64,000 nucleotides of DNA. Origin: Nonomuraea glycinis (GTDB taxonomy: Bacteria; Actinomycetota; Actinomycetes; Streptosporangiales; Streptosporangiaceae). Position numbers and translations under genes: made by a program. Positions 14,462 through 23,838 of this stretch are shown piece after piece. The notes beneath the pieces are model-generated. The model searched no databases. It was not told the DNA's origin and saw nothing but the letters and a program-made list of their open reading frames with translations. The stretch covers positions 949,701 through 1,013,700 of the forward strand of contig NZ_BMNK01000001.1 of the NCBI RefSeq assembly GCF_014646515.1. The letters are read 5' to 3'. Positions within the stretch are counted from its first letter, which is position 1, and every line of letters begins with the position of its first letter.

Positions 14462-17400
14462 TGGCGCCGCCCTTCCCGCACCTGAACGTGAGCTCCGCGT
14501 ACTCGATGCGCTACGGCACCGCCTTCCCGCGAGGGCTGGTGGCGCGGGCGGCCGAGCACGGCATGGACATCCTGGCGCTGACCGACCGCGACGGGCTGTA
14601 CGGCGCGGTCAAGCACGCGCAGGCGTGCGCGGACGCGGGGATCTCCCCGGTGTACGGCGTGAACTTCGCCCTCGCCGACCCAGATCCCGGCCATGGACGG
14701 CGCTCCGGGACGGCCCCCGGCCCCGGTCGCTGGTCGCGCTCCGACCCGGACCCCGGCTCGCGGCGGCCGCGGACCGGGCCCGGCGCTCAGGACCGGGTCA
14801 CGGTGCTGGCCCGTTCGCGCGGCTGGTCCCGCCTGGTCCGCCTGGTCACGGCCGCCCACTACGCGGGCGAGCGCGGCGAGCCGCGGGTGACCCGCGAGCT
14901 GATCGGCGACTGGGACGCCGACGGCGACGGGGGACTGGTGGTGCTGCTCGGCCCCCGCTCCGACGTGGGGCGCGCGGTGGCCGCCAGGCGCGACGACCGG
15001 GCCAGGATGCTGCTCGGCCTGTGGCGTTCGGTGCTGCCCGGCGTGGTGGTGGAGCTGGTCGACCAGTACGGCTTCCACGACGCCACCACGGCCCTGCGCA
15101 TGCTCCGCCTGGCCGAGTCCGCGGGCGTGCCGGCCGTGCTCACCAACGCCGTCAGATACCTGGACCCGGCCGACCACCAGGTCGGCGACGTGCTCGACGC
15201 GGCCCGCCAGCTCGTCCCGCTGCACCCGCGCCACCTGGAGCGCACCACCTCGCACGCCTACCTCAAGAGCGGCAAGGAGATGTGGCAGGTGGCCGCCAAG
15301 ATCTGCGGCGCCGACGAGAGCCGGATCGGCCGCCTGCTGCACACCACACGGCAGCTCGCCGAGACCTGCGCGCTCGACCCGGCGGAGCTGCTCGCGCTGC
15401 GCAAGGACCCGCCGGACCTGCACCTGCCGGAGGTCGGCCGCGACCCGGTGCCGCTGCTGCGCCACCGGGTCGAGGACGGGCTGGCCGCACGCGGCCTGGC
15501 CCGCTCCCGCGACGCCAGGCAGCGCCTCGGCGCCGAGCTGGACATCATCGAGCGCAAGCGCCTGTCCGGCTACTTCATCGCCGTGGCCGGCATCACCGAC
15601 ATGATCCGCGAGATGGGCATCCGCTGCGCGATCCGCGGCTCGGGAGCGGGCAGCCTGGTCAACTACCTCATCGGCATCGGCGAGGTGAACCCGCTCGACC
15701 ACGGCCTGCTCATGGAGCGCTTCCTGTCCGAAGGGCGCATCGGGCTGCCGGACATCGACATGGACGTGGAGTCCGCGCGCCGGCTCGACTGCTACAAAGC
15801 GATCTTCGACCGGTACGGCGAGTCGCGGGTCGCCTGCGTGTCCATGATGGAGACCTACCGGGCCCGCAGCGCCATCCGCGACGTGGCCGGGGCCATGGGG
15901 CTGCCGCCGCACGAGATCGACGCCATCGCCAAGGCGTTCCCGCACATCAGGGCCAGGCAGATCACCGCCTCGCTGAGCGACCTGCCCGAGCTGCGCGAGA
16001 GCCGGCTCGGCGAGGCCGGGCTCGACCGGGTGTTCCGGCTGGCGGAGAAGCTCGACGGGCTGCCCCGGCACATCGCGCTGCACCCGTGCGGTGTGCTGAT
16101 CGGCAACTCCGGGCTGCGCGACCGCACCCCCGTCGAACGCAGCCTGCTGGACTTCCCGATGTCGCAGTTCGACAAGGACGACGTGGAGGAGTCCGGGCTG
16201 CTCAAGCTCGACGTGCTCGGCGTGCGGATGCAGTCCGCGCTGGCCTACGCGCTGACCGAGATCGAGCGGGTGGACGACGTGCGGGTCGAGCTCGACGGCC
16301 GGCCCGGCGCCGACCCCGGCGTCCAGTACGTCCCGCACGACGACCAGGCGACGTACGACATGATCTGCTCCGGCCGTACCCTCGGCTGCTTCCAGATCGA
16401 GTCGCCGGGCCAGCGGGAGCTGGTCGCGAAGCTGGAGCCGCGTACGATGCACGACCTGATCGTGGACATCTCCCTGTTCCGGCCGGGGCCGGTCAACTCC
16501 GACATGGTCACCCCTTACCTGGAGGCCCGGCATGGGTGGCGGAAGCCGTACTATCCGCATGAGAAGCTGCACGGCGCGCTGAAGGAGACGCACGGCGTCG
16601 TGGTCTTCCACGAGCAGGTGCTCAGGATCATCGAGGTGATGACGGGCCGGGACCTGTCGTTCGCCGAGTCGCTGCGGCGCGCGCTCGGCACCCCGGAGGG
16701 CCGTGACCGGGTGCGCAAGCACTTCGTGCCGCTGGCCAAGGCGAACGGGTTCGGCGACGAGGCCGTGGAGCGGGCCTGGAAGGTGCTCGACGCGTTCGGC
16801 GGGTTCGGGTTCTGCAAGGCGCACGCGGCGGCGTTCGCGCTGCCCACCTACCAGTCGGCCTGGCTCAAACGGCACCACGCGGCCGCGTTCTTCGCCGGGG
16901 TGCTGACGCACGACCCCGGCATGTACCCGCCGCGCGTCATCATCGACGAGGCCAGGCAGTGCGGGGTGGAGATCCTCCCGCTGGATGTGAACAAGTCCGC
17001 CAAGGACTGGCGGGTGGAGCGGCTCGGCCCGCGCGTCCAGGTCCGGGTCGACCCCGCCGGGCTGGGCGAGGCCGACCTGCCCAGGCGGCTCAGGGACTTC
17101 CGCCTCTCCGAGATCGGCAAGGGGTACGCGCTGCGGGTGCCGTTCTCGGCGATCAAGGGGGTGAGCGAGGCGGAGGTGGAACGCATGGTGGCGGGCCGGC
17201 CGTACACCTCGCTCGCGGACTTCTGGGACCGGGCCCGCCCCTCCCGGCCCACCCTGGAACGCATCGTCCAGGTCGGCGGCCTGGACGCGCTGCACCATCT
17301 GCGGCCCGGCGGCGGCGACCGCTGGCGGCCCGGCGAGCTGACCCGGCGCGACCTGATCGCCCAGGTCGGCGTGCTGGAGCGGGCCTCCGCCAGCGGCGTC

Positions 17401-18126
17401 CAGTCAGGACCGCGCACTTCCAGGCGCTACACCCCGAAGCCGGTCCAGGACCGCCGCCAGGCCGCCGTGCAGCTGCCGCTGGGGTTCGCCGAGCACATCG
17501 CGCCGGGTGAGCTGCCGGAGATGACGGAGACGGAGATGGTCGAGGCCGAGCTGGAGATCCTCGGCATGGACATCAGCCGGCACGTCGTCAGCTTCCACGA
17601 CGAGCTGCTCGACGTGCTCGGCGTGACCCGCGCCAAGGACCTCCTCGACCTGCGCAACGGCGCCGACGTACTGGTGGCGGGGGTCAAGGTGGCCACCCAG
17701 ACGCCCGCCATCCGCTCCGGCCAGCGGATCATCTTCGCCACCCTCGACGACTCGACCGGGCCGGTGGACCTGACCTTCTTCGAGTCGGTGCAGGGCCGGT
17801 GCGCGTCCACGGTGTTCGGCTCGTGGCTCCTGGTCGCCAGGGGAGTGGTCCGGCGCACCGGCACCCGCGCGGTCTCCATCCGCGCCCTGGACTGCTGGAA
17901 CCTGGTGGACCTCGACGCGGTGTGGCGCTCACGCGGCGCCGACGCGGCCCGCGCCCTCCTCACCGCGCCCCCCGCCGACGGCGGCCCCGTGGGCGGACGC
18001 GCCATCGAGTACGCCAACGGCTTCAGACTCTCGCCCTACTCCGACCTCAGCGGCCCGGCCCTCACCACCCCACCCCGCGCCCTCTGGCACGCCAGCCAGG
18101 GCAGCTCCGGCCCCACCGCGGCCTGA
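14461..18126 (+). CDS. dnaE2: Error-prone DNA polymerase (DnaE2/ImuC)
   Basis: A 1221-aa C-family polymerase. The N-terminal PHP domain (residues 1-270) is degenerate: it opens FPHLNVSSAYSMRYGT, where replicative enzymes have LHxHS, so metal-dependent exonuclease activity is doubtful. It also carries a proline/arginine-rich insert near residues 75-110. The catalytic palm shows PDIDMDVESARR near residue 430. Finger, thumb and helix-hairpin-helix regions follow, with an OB-fold near the C-terminus (DVLVAGVKVATQ, IIFATLDDSTGPVDLTFF). DnaE2 does translesion synthesis after DNA damage together with ImuB and ImuA'. No imuB or imuA' gene adjoins it here; they may lie elsewhere. The ATG at 14461 overlaps the DUF6504 stop. 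Confidence 0.9.
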   Translation: MAPPFPHLNVSSAYSMRYGTAFPRGLVARAAEHGMDILALTDRDGLYGAVKHAQACADAGISPVYGVNFALADPDPGHGRRSGTAPGPGRWSRSDPDPGSRRPRTGPGAQDRVTVLARSRGWSRLVRLVTAAHYAGERGEPRVTRELIGDWDADGDGGLVVLLGPRSDVGRAVAARRDDRARMLLGLWRSVLPGVVVELVDQYGFHDATTALRMLRLAESAGVPAVLTNAVRYLDPADHQVGDVLDAARQLVPLHPRHLERTTSHAYLKSGKEMWQVAAKICGADESRIGRLLHTTRQLAETCALDPAELLALRKDPPDLHLPEVGRDPVPLLRHRVEDGLAARGLARSRDARQRLGAELDIIERKRLSGYFIAVAGITDMIREMGIRCAIRGSGAGSLVNYLIGIGEVNPLDHGLLMERFLSEGRIGLPDIDMDVESARRLDCYKAIFDRYGESRVACVSMMETYRARSAIRDVAGAMGLPPHEIDAIAKAFPHIRARQITASLSDLPELRESRLGEAGLDRVFRLAEKLDGLPRHIALHPCGVLIGNSGLRDRTPVERSLLDFPMSQFDKDDVEESGLLKLDVLGVRMQSALAYALTEIERVDDVRVELDGRPGADPGVQYVPHDDQATYDMICSGRTLGCFQIESPGQRELVAKLEPRTMHDLIVDISLFRPGPVNSDMVTPYLEARHGWRKPYYPHEKLHGALKETHGVVVFHEQVLRIIEVMTGRDLSFAESLRRALGTPEGRDRVRKHFVPLAKANGFGDEAVERAWKVLDAFGGFGFCKAHAAAFALPTYQSAWLKRHHAAAFFAGVLTHDPGMYPPRVIIDEARQCGVEILPLDVNKSAKDWRVERLGPRVQVRVDPAGLGEADLPRRLRDFRLSEIGKGYALRVPFSAIKGVSEAEVERMVAGRPYTSLADFWDRARPSRPTLERIVQVGGLDALHHLRPGGGDRWRPGELTRRDLIAQVGVLERASASGVQSGPRTSRRYTPKPVQDRRQAAVQLPLGFAEHIAPGELPEMTETEMVEAELEILGMDISRHVVSFHDELLDVLGVTRAKDLLDLRNGADVLVAGVKVATQTPAIRSGQRIIFATLDDSTGPVDLTFFESVQGRCASTVFGSWLLVARGVVRRTGTRAVSIRALDCWNLVDLDAVWRSRGADAARALLTAPPADGGPVGGRAIEYANGFRLSPYSDLSGPALTTPPRALWHASQGSSGPTAA

Positions 18127-18150
18127 GGGGCTTCGAGGTGGGTGGGTTCG

Positions 18151-18174
18151 ATCCATCGCACCGGCCGGTGGATG
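18151..18174. terminator. Hairpin between convergent dnaE2 and lipoprotein genes
   Basis: CACCGGCCGGTG (18159-18170) is a perfect 12-bp palindrome flanked by CATC on the left and GATG on the right. It lies in the 60-bp gap between two convergent genes and could serve as a bidirectional terminator, though it lacks a T-run. Confidence 0.4.
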
Positions 18175-18188
18175 AAGAAACCGACGTG

Positions 18189-19331
18189 TCAGCGCCAGTC
18201 GATGAACACAGCAGTGTCACCGAGGGTGGAGAACTCCCCGGTCCGCTCGACCTTCTTGGGCGTGGAGCCCGGCTTGGTGTCGCAGAGGTAGTAGTCCCTC
18301 ACGGTCCCCTTCGCGGAGAGGAACGCGAACTGCTGCCCGTCGGGGGAGACCACCATGCCGTTGTTCCCATGGTCGTTGTCGGGAACGATGGGCGCCCCGG
18401 GCTTCGCCCCAGGAGAGATGTCGAGTGTGGCGAATCTGCCCTCACGGGTGCTCTTCGCGTCACACAGCACCGTGTCGTTGTCCAGCCAGCCCACCTGGCC
18501 CCCGCCGTCGCAGGAGATGAAGCGGCCCTTCTCCACGAGGTCCGGGCCCACTGCTCGGAGATCTGCCGCGAGTTCCTGGACGTAGCTCTCGCTCAGGAGG
18601 CGTTTTCCGTCCGGTGAGACGTGAGCGTCGTTGGCCAGCACCACCCTGCCCGGCGTCCCCACCACGATGAGGTGCCTTTCGCCGACGGTCTCGACCTGCA
18701 ATTGGTCAACCGCCTTGTGGTCCCCGGCGAGCGCTCGGCTGGCGACGCGCTCTTGGCCGTCCACCTCATGGGTGAACCAGACCGCACTCCCGTCTGGTAC
18801 GAAGACCGCATTGTCCTCGTGCGGAGTGTTGCCGAACTCCTCGTTCCCCGTCAGATCGGTGAACTTCCCCGAGCGGTCGAGGTATCCGACATGAGTCCCT
18901 TCGGTCTCCGGGTCCTCGGTGACCACGGCCATCTTCGTGAAGTCCTGATCGAAGAGCGATCTGATAGCCGTCACATCCCTGGCATCGGCGAGCATGTCGG
19001 CCAGCTTGCACAGTTCCTGCACCGCGGTGGCCGGCCTGCCCTTGTCGGACTGAACGACCGCCGTGTCCGGCAGCCGGAACTCCGTATGCGCCACGTGCTT
19101 CCAGCTCTGCGGCTCCCAGCCATCGACGTTGACGACTCCGCCGCTGCCGTTCCCCGGCGAGCACACCGCCGTAACGATCACGTTCTGCCGAGGGAAGTCG
19201 GCACTGATGCCGGTCTCCGACGATCTTCGATCGCCCTCCGCTCCCGGCCCGCGCTGGTCGTTGTCCGGGGAACAGGCAACCAGACTTGCTGCTAACGCCA
19301 GTGAAAGAAGAGTCACAGTAGTCTTCGGCAT
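18189..19331 (-). CDS. Lipoprotein with WD40/TolB-like repeats (hypothetical)
   Basis: A 380-aa secreted lipoprotein: MPKTTVTLLSLALAASLVACSPD with the lipobox cysteine at residue 20, followed by a Ser/Asp/Arg-rich linker. The mature part contains repeats with blade-like spacing (DNAVFVPDGSAVWFTHE, DAHVSPDGKRLLSES, NNGMVVSPDGQQFAFLSAKG), suggesting a beta-propeller. The ATG at 19331 is supported by GAAAGG 5 nt upstream; the longer frame from 19370 lacks one. No catalytic motif is seen. Convergent with dnaE2 and separated from its neighbours, so probably monocistronic. Function unknown. Confidence 0.7.
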   Translation of the reverse strand: MPKTTVTLLSLALAASLVACSPDNDQRGPGAEGDRRSSETGISADFPRQNVIVTAVCSPGNGSGGVVNVDGWEPQSWKHVAHTEFRLPDTAVVQSDKGRPATAVQELCKLADMLADARDVTAIRSLFDQDFTKMAVVTEDPETEGTHVGYLDRSGKFTDLTGNEEFGNTPHEDNAVFVPDGSAVWFTHEVDGQERVASRALAGDHKAVDQLQVETVGERHLIVVGTPGRVVLANDAHVSPDGKRLLSESYVQELAADLRAVGPDLVEKGRFISCDGGGQVGWLDNDTVLCDAKSTREGRFATLDISPGAKPGAPIVPDNDHGNNGMVVSPDGQQFAFLSAKGTVRDYYLCDTKPGSTPKKVERTGEFSTLGDTAVFIDWR

Positions 19332-19485
19332 ATCAACCTTTCGTCCGCCCCTTCCGATGCCGGACCGCATCGTACAGAAAGGGCTTCAGACGGGTGCGCC
19401 GTCAAGGATCTTGACAGCACCACTGCGTAGGGCTGCCGGCCGGCGGTGTCGATCCGTCACCCGTCCGGTGATCGCGCGACAGCGG

Positions 19486-20163
19486 TCAGGTGGTGCGGCC
19501 GATGGGGGCGGTGCCGAGCAGAGGGCTCAAGGGCTGGTCCGTGCTGTCCGGGGCGGTGCAGGCGAGCTGTTGCAGGCGGGTGATCTCGCGTACGGTGGCC
19601 GCGCAGAGCAGGGCGGACAGGGTCAGGCAGGTGAGCTCGGCGAGTCCCGCTCCCGTGAGGCCGCCGGAGGGGTCGCGGGCGAGTCCGGTCACGGCCAGGG
19701 TCAGCGTCGTCAGCCAGCTCAGCCACCAGGCCGCCACGAGCGCGAGCCAGCGCGCCCGCCGGTCGGACGGCGGCCGGGCGCCCTTCCAGAGCTCGTGCAC
19801 CAGCAGAGCGGGCCCCACCAGGTTGACGCCGGGGATCAGCCAGGCGCCCGCCACCGCGGTGGACGGCGCGGAGGGGTCGTTGGCCTGTCTGGCGCGCACC
19901 AGCCAGGTGACGTAGGCGGCAGCGGCGGCGAGGGTGGCGGCCGTGGTCAGCATCAGCAGCACCGCGAAGACGGTCACCGCGCCGACGAGGGCCTCGGCGT
20001 CGGCGCCCCGTGGACGGCCGCCGAACGCGGCGAGCTGCGTGGCGAGCTCGCGTCCGCGGACCCGCTCGAAGAGCACGAGGGCGCCCAGGGAGACGACTTG
20101 CGCCGCGAGCGTCACGTAGACGGCAGAGGCGGCTTTGATGGGCGGTGCCTGGGCAAAGCGCAC
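19486..20163 (-). CDS. DUF4328 membrane protein
   Basis: A 225-aa protein with at least five membrane segments: YVTLAAQVVSLGALVLF, FAVLLMLTTAATLAAAAAYVTWL, WLIPGVNLVGPALLVHELW (the NxxxPxxxxxELW motif typical of DUF4328), WLALVAAWWLSWLTTLTLAV, and a last one near LTCLTLSALLCAA. The GTG at 20163 follows GGGGGGAGAA; the in-frame ATG seven codons earlier does not. Function unknown. Confidence 0.75.
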   Translation of the reverse strand: MRFAQAPPIKAASAVYVTLAAQVVSLGALVLFERVRGRELATQLAAFGGRPRGADAEALVGAVTVFAVLLMLTTAATLAAAAAYVTWLVRARQANDPSAPSTAVAGAWLIPGVNLVGPALLVHELWKGARPPSDRRARWLALVAAWWLSWLTTLTLAVTGLARDPSGGLTGAGLAELTCLTLSALLCAATVREITRLQQLACTAPDSTDQPLSPLLGTAPIGRTT

Positions 20164-20230
20164 GATGTTCTCCCCCCGGGCCATGCGCTGAGGTTCTGTT
20201 TCACTTGTATCCCGCAGATCCCTCCGCTAA

Positions 20231-20878
20231 TCAGGTGACGACGCCCGATTCCCAGGCCCATGCCGCGATCTCCACCCTGTTCCGGGCGCCGAGTTTGGTG
20301 AAGACGCTGCCGAGGTGCGTCTTCACCGTCGACAGCGACACGAACAGCTCGGCGGCCACCTCCTGGTTGGTGCGGCCCTTGGCGACCAGGCGGACGACGT
20401 CGAGCTCGCGGTCCGTCAGCGGCTCGGGCAGCGGGGCGGGCCCGCGCCGGGGCTGCGCCAGGTGCCGCAGCAGCCGGACGGTCACCGACGGCGACACCAG
20501 CGACTCGCCGCCGGCCGCCGCCCTGACCGCCTCCACCAGCAGCGTGGGCCCGCTGTCCTTGAGCAGGAAGCCGGTCGCGCCGGCCCGCAGCGCGCCGTAC
20601 ACGTACTCGTCCAGGTCGAAGGTGGTGACGATGACCACCCGCATGGGGGCCTCGACACCGGGCCCGGCCAGCGCGCGGGTCGCCTCCAGCCCGTCGAGCC
20701 TGGGCATCCTGATGTCGAGCAGGCACACGTCCGGCCGTAACCGCCTGGCCTCGGAGACCGCCTCCGCGCCGTCCGCGACGGCCGCCACGACCTCCATGTC
20801 CGGTTGGGCGTCAAGAATCATCTGAAAGCCGGTACGTACGAGTTGCTGGTCGTCGGCGATGAGCACCCGAATAGTCAC
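20231..20878 (-). CDS. NarL/FixJ-type response regulator
   Basis: A 215-aa regulator. The receiver domain (residues 3-120) has the acidic pocket IADDQQLV, the phosphoryl aspartate in VCLLDIRMPRLDG, the switch threonine in VVIVTTFDLDEYVY and the lysine in FLLKDSGP. A LuxR-type helix-turn-helix is at 150-210 (LTDRELDVVRLVAKGRTNQEVAAELFVSLSTVKTHL). The open frame continues upstream, but the GTG at 20878 matches the family start (VTIRVLIADDQ). No histidine kinase gene lies beside it, which is unusual because NarL-type regulators normally sit next to their HisKA_3 kinase. It is divergent from a two-gene ABC exporter that it may control. Confidence 0.85.
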   Translation of the reverse strand: MTIRVLIADDQQLVRTGFQMILDAQPDMEVVAAVADGAEAVSEARRLRPDVCLLDIRMPRLDGLEATRALAGPGVEAPMRVVIVTTFDLDEYVYGALRAGATGFLLKDSGPTLLVEAVRAAAGGESLVSPSVTVRLLRHLAQPRRGPAPLPEPLTDRELDVVRLVAKGRTNQEVAAELFVSLSTVKTHLGSVFTKLGARNRVEIAAWAWESGVVT

Positions 20879-20969
20879 GGGGCCAACTCTAGGATCAACC
20901 GTTCGGCCGAGGGGAAACCGGTCACAAAGCCGATCCGCGCCACCCTGCCCGCCCGCCAGGCTCTGAGGC

Positions 20970-21647
20970 ATGAACGATGTGCTTGTTGGACAGGCCCTGA
21001 CCAAGCGGTTCGGGCAGACGGTGGCGCTGGGCGGCGTGGATCTCGCGGTGCGGGCCGGGGAGGCCGTGGCGATCATGGGGCCCAGTGGCTCCGGCAAGTC
21101 CACGCTGCTGCACTGCCTGGCGGGGATCATGAAACCGGACGGGGGTGAGGTACGCCTGCTCGGCGAGCGCATCGACGGCATGCGCGAGCGGGCGCGCAGC
21201 GCCCTGCGCCGCACCCGGTTCGGGTTCGTCTTCCAGTTCGGGCAGCTCCTGCCGGAGTTGGCCGCCGAGGAGAACGTCGCGCTCCCGCTGATGCTGAGCG
21301 GCGTCCCTCGCGCCAAGGCCGTACGTCAGGCGCGCTCCTGGTTCGGGCCCCTCGGCCTGGGCGGCATGGAGACCCGGCGGCCGGGCGAGCTGTCCGGCGG
21401 GCAGGCGCAGCGGGTGGCCATCGCCAGGGCGCTGGTGACCAAGCCGGCGGTGGTGTTCGCCGACGAGCCGACGGGCGCGCTCGACCAGACGACCGGCCAG
21501 GAGACGATGCGGCTGCTGGTGGAGGCCACCCGGGGCAACGGCGCCGGCCTGGTCGTGGTGACCCACGACCCCAACGTGGCCTCCTGGTGCGAGCGTACGG
21601 TCGAGGTCCGCGACGGCCTGCTGGCAGTGGGCGGGGTGCGGACGTGA
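20970..21647 (+). CDS. ABC exporter ATPase (MacB/LolD-like)
   Basis: A 225-aa ATPase with Walker A GPSGSGKST near residue 38, signature LSGGQAQRVAIARAL, Walker B VVFADEPTGALDQ and H-loop VVVTHDPNVA. Members of this group energise MacB-FtsX-type permeases that export antibiotics, peptides or lipoproteins. The ATG at 20970 has a weak ribosome site. Its stop overlaps the permease start (GTGA). Divergent from the response regulator, with 91 bp between for both promoters. Confidence 0.88.
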   Translation: MNDVLVGQALTKRFGQTVALGGVDLAVRAGEAVAIMGPSGSGKSTLLHCLAGIMKPDGGEVRLLGERIDGMRERARSALRRTRFGFVFQFGQLLPELAAEENVALPLMLSGVPRAKAVRQARSWFGPLGLGGMETRRPGELSGGQAQRVAIARALVTKPAVVFADEPTGALDQTTGQETMRLLVEATRGNGAGLVVVTHDPNVASWCERTVEVRDGLLAVGGVRT

Positions 21648-23581
21648 ACCTCGACCTGACGTGGCGGCTGCTCAGAGGAGGCGGCCGCAAGGGGATGCTC
21701 GGCACCTGGCTCACGCTGGGCGCGGTGGCCGTGTCCACGATGCTGCTGCTGTTCGCCGTGACGGCCAACTTCGCCTTCCAGGCCAGGGCCGACAGAGGCG
21801 CCTGGCGCGTCCCGGTGGCGGCCGCCTCGGGCAAGGCCGTGGCCGTCGAGGCGACACGCTACGACTACGTACGCGGCCGGAAGATCACGGTCGTCGACCT
21901 GGCCGCACTGAACGGCCGGGCGCCCGCGCCGCCGGGGCTGGCCCGCTTCCCCGCCCCGGGCGAGGCGTGGCTCTCCCCGGCGCTGGCCGAGCTGGCCGGG
22001 CGGCTCCCCGCCGACCAGCTCGCCGCCCGCTTCCCCGCGCGGACGGGCGTACTCGGCGAGGAGGCGTTGATCCACCCGGAGGAGCTGGTCGCGGTCGTCG
22101 GCCACCGGCCCGACGCGCCGGAGATGACGGCGGCGCGCAGCGACGAGTGGACCGCGGGCAGCCGGCCGACCCAGGTGGCCGACCTGGTGGGCAGGCCCTC
22201 GGAGGACGCTCGCGGCTACCAGATCCTGGCGCTCATCGCCGGCGTGCTCATGGTGGTGCCGCTGCTGGTGTTCGGCGGGGCCGCGGCCCGGCTCACCGTG
22301 GCCAGGCGGGACCAGCGGCTGGCCACGCTGCGGCTGGTCGGCGCGACGCCCGGCCAGGTGGTCGGCATGACCGTGGCCGAGGCGGTGATCGTGGCGTTCG
22401 CCGGCGCGCTGGCCGGGACCGCCGCCTACGCGCTGGCCGTGCCGCTGCTCACCCGTATCGAGATCAGCGGCGGCCCCTGGTTCGCCGCGGACCTGCTGCC
22501 GCACCCGCTGGTGCCGGCCGCCTGCCTGGTCGCGGTGCCGCTGCTGGTGGGCCTGTCGGCGGTGGCCGGGCTAAGGCGGGTGGTCGTCAGCCCGCTCGGC
22601 GTGGCCAAGCGGGAGACCCCGCCCGCCATGCGCTGGTTCAGGGCACTCGCCCTGCTGGCGGTACTCGCCGTGGTCCCCATGCTGGGCCAGGCCACCAGCG
22701 TGACGGTCGTCGCGGTGGTGATCGGCCTGGCGTTCCTCTGCGTCAACCTGGTCGGCCCGTGGGTGGTCGGGATCATCGGCCGCGTCACCGCCGCGACCGC
22801 CCGCAGGCCGGCCGGACTGCTCGCCGGCCGCAGACTGGTGGACGACCCCCGCTCGGCCTGGCGCACCGTGAGCGGCGTGGCCATGACCGGCTTCGTCGCG
22901 GGCTTCCTCGCTCTGCTCACCCCGGGCGCGCTCGCCACCGGCGCGACCCCGGGCGAGCTGCGCGTCCTCGTCCCCGAGGGGTCGCCGTCGGCGGTCGCCG
23001 AGCAGGCCCGCGAGCGGCTCGGGAAGGCGGGCGTCACCGCCACCGTGCGGCGCTCGGACAAGCTCGTCGGCGTGACCCCGGCCGGCCACGCCGATCCGGC
23101 GACCATGGACCGGGCCCGCACCGCCCTGGCCGGGCTCGTCCCCGGCCGCACCCCCACCTCCGACGCCGACCACGAGCACGACAACGTGCAGATCATCGAC
23201 GACATCCGCTCGGGAACGGTGGTGGTGCTGTCGGTGTCGTTCCTGGTGGCCATCGCCAGCGCGGGCATCACCGCGGCCTCCTCGATCCTCGACCGGCGGC
23301 AGACGTACGGACTGCTGCGGCTGGCGGGCACGCCGCTGACGGTGCTCGACCGCGCCCGCAGGACCGAGACGCTGGTCCCGCTCGCGGTGATGGGCGGCGG
23401 GTCGATCGCGGTGGGAGTGTTCTGCGGGCTGCCGTTCATGAGCGGCGCACCCGACGGCGGCGGCCTGACCATGCTCCTGGTCTGCGTGGGGCTCGGCTTC
23501 GCCGGGGTGCTCGGGGCAGGCGCCGCGAGCAGGCCCCTGTTGAGGTCTGTCACCGCCGACCCGGCCCCACGCCCCGACTGA
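21644..23581 (+). CDS. FtsX-like ABC exporter permease
   Basis: A 645-aa permease of the FtsX/MacB class with an early TM1 (WLTLGAVAVSTMLLLFAVTANF), a long extracellular loop (about residues 50-190), then two FtsX core blocks (ILALIAGVLMVVPLLVFGGAAARL; later VVVLSVSFLVAIASAGITAASS and LVPLAVMGGGSIAVGVFCGL). The start GTG overlaps the ATPase stop. Such systems usually protect against peptide or other membrane-active antibiotics, commonly under two-component control, which fits the adjacent regulator. The sequence ends directly at the junction with a truncated toxin gene on the other strand. Confidence 0.85.
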   Translation: MNLDLTWRLLRGGGRKGMLGTWLTLGAVAVSTMLLLFAVTANFAFQARADRGAWRVPVAAASGKAVAVEATRYDYVRGRKITVVDLAALNGRAPAPPGLARFPAPGEAWLSPALAELAGRLPADQLAARFPARTGVLGEEALIHPEELVAVVGHRPDAPEMTAARSDEWTAGSRPTQVADLVGRPSEDARGYQILALIAGVLMVVPLLVFGGAAARLTVARRDQRLATLRLVGATPGQVVGMTVAEAVIVAFAGALAGTAAYALAVPLLTRIEISGGPWFAADLLPHPLVPAACLVAVPLLVGLSAVAGLRRVVVSPLGVAKRETPPAMRWFRALALLAVLAVVPMLGQATSVTVVAVVIGLAFLCVNLVGPWVVGIIGRVTAATARRPAGLLAGRRLVDDPRSAWRTVSGVAMTGFVAGFLALLTPGALATGATPGELRVLVPEGSPSAVAEQARERLGKAGVTATVRRSDKLVGVTPAGHADPATMDRARTALAGLVPGRTPTSDADHEHDNVQIIDDIRSGTVVVLSVSFLVAIASAGITAASSILDRRQTYGLLRLAGTPLTVLDRARRTETLVPLAVMGGGSIAVGVFCGLPFMSGAPDGGGLTMLLVCVGLGFAGVLGAGAASRPLLRSVTADPAPRPD

Positions 23582-23838
23582 ATCGGTGCGGTCCAGATTC
23601 GATGGGCACGCACGATGGAGGGGGCTACGAGCCCGACTGACTGCCAGTCTGAGATCACCACGTCATGCGGGCCCGGATTCGTGGCGCGCTTGGCACTCGA
23701 AGTGATCATCGCTGCCAGAATGGCGCGATCTGATCCGGCTCCTGCGGTGGCGATGATCAGGACCGGGCGCTTCTTGTAGGGTTTCGGCTCCGCATGGCTG
23801 AAGGGAAACCAGACGAGCCGTACTTCTCCGGGGTTCAC
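23582..23838 (-). pseudogene. Truncated MazF/PemK-type toxin gene
   Basis: About 85 codons of a MazF/PemK-family endoribonuclease: GEVRLVWFPF followed by KKRPVLII, then ILAAMITSS, the strand DVVISDWQSVGL and APSIVRAHRIWT. These match the family's conserved blocks in order. The normal last 30 or so residues are absent; after RIWTAP the frame passes into the antisense of the FtsX permease gene and stays open, so no natural C-terminus exists. The GTG at 23838 overlaps the stop of the upstream small gene (GTGA). The break coincides with the end of the permease gene, suggesting a deletion or recombination joint. Probably inactive. Confidence 0.75.

Noticed and set aside
14275..17298. Open frame of 1007 codons on the minus strand
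   Set aside because: It is a shadow of dnaE2: low-complexity composition (many His, Gly, Arg, Ala), no domain, and the plus strand has full polymerase motifs.
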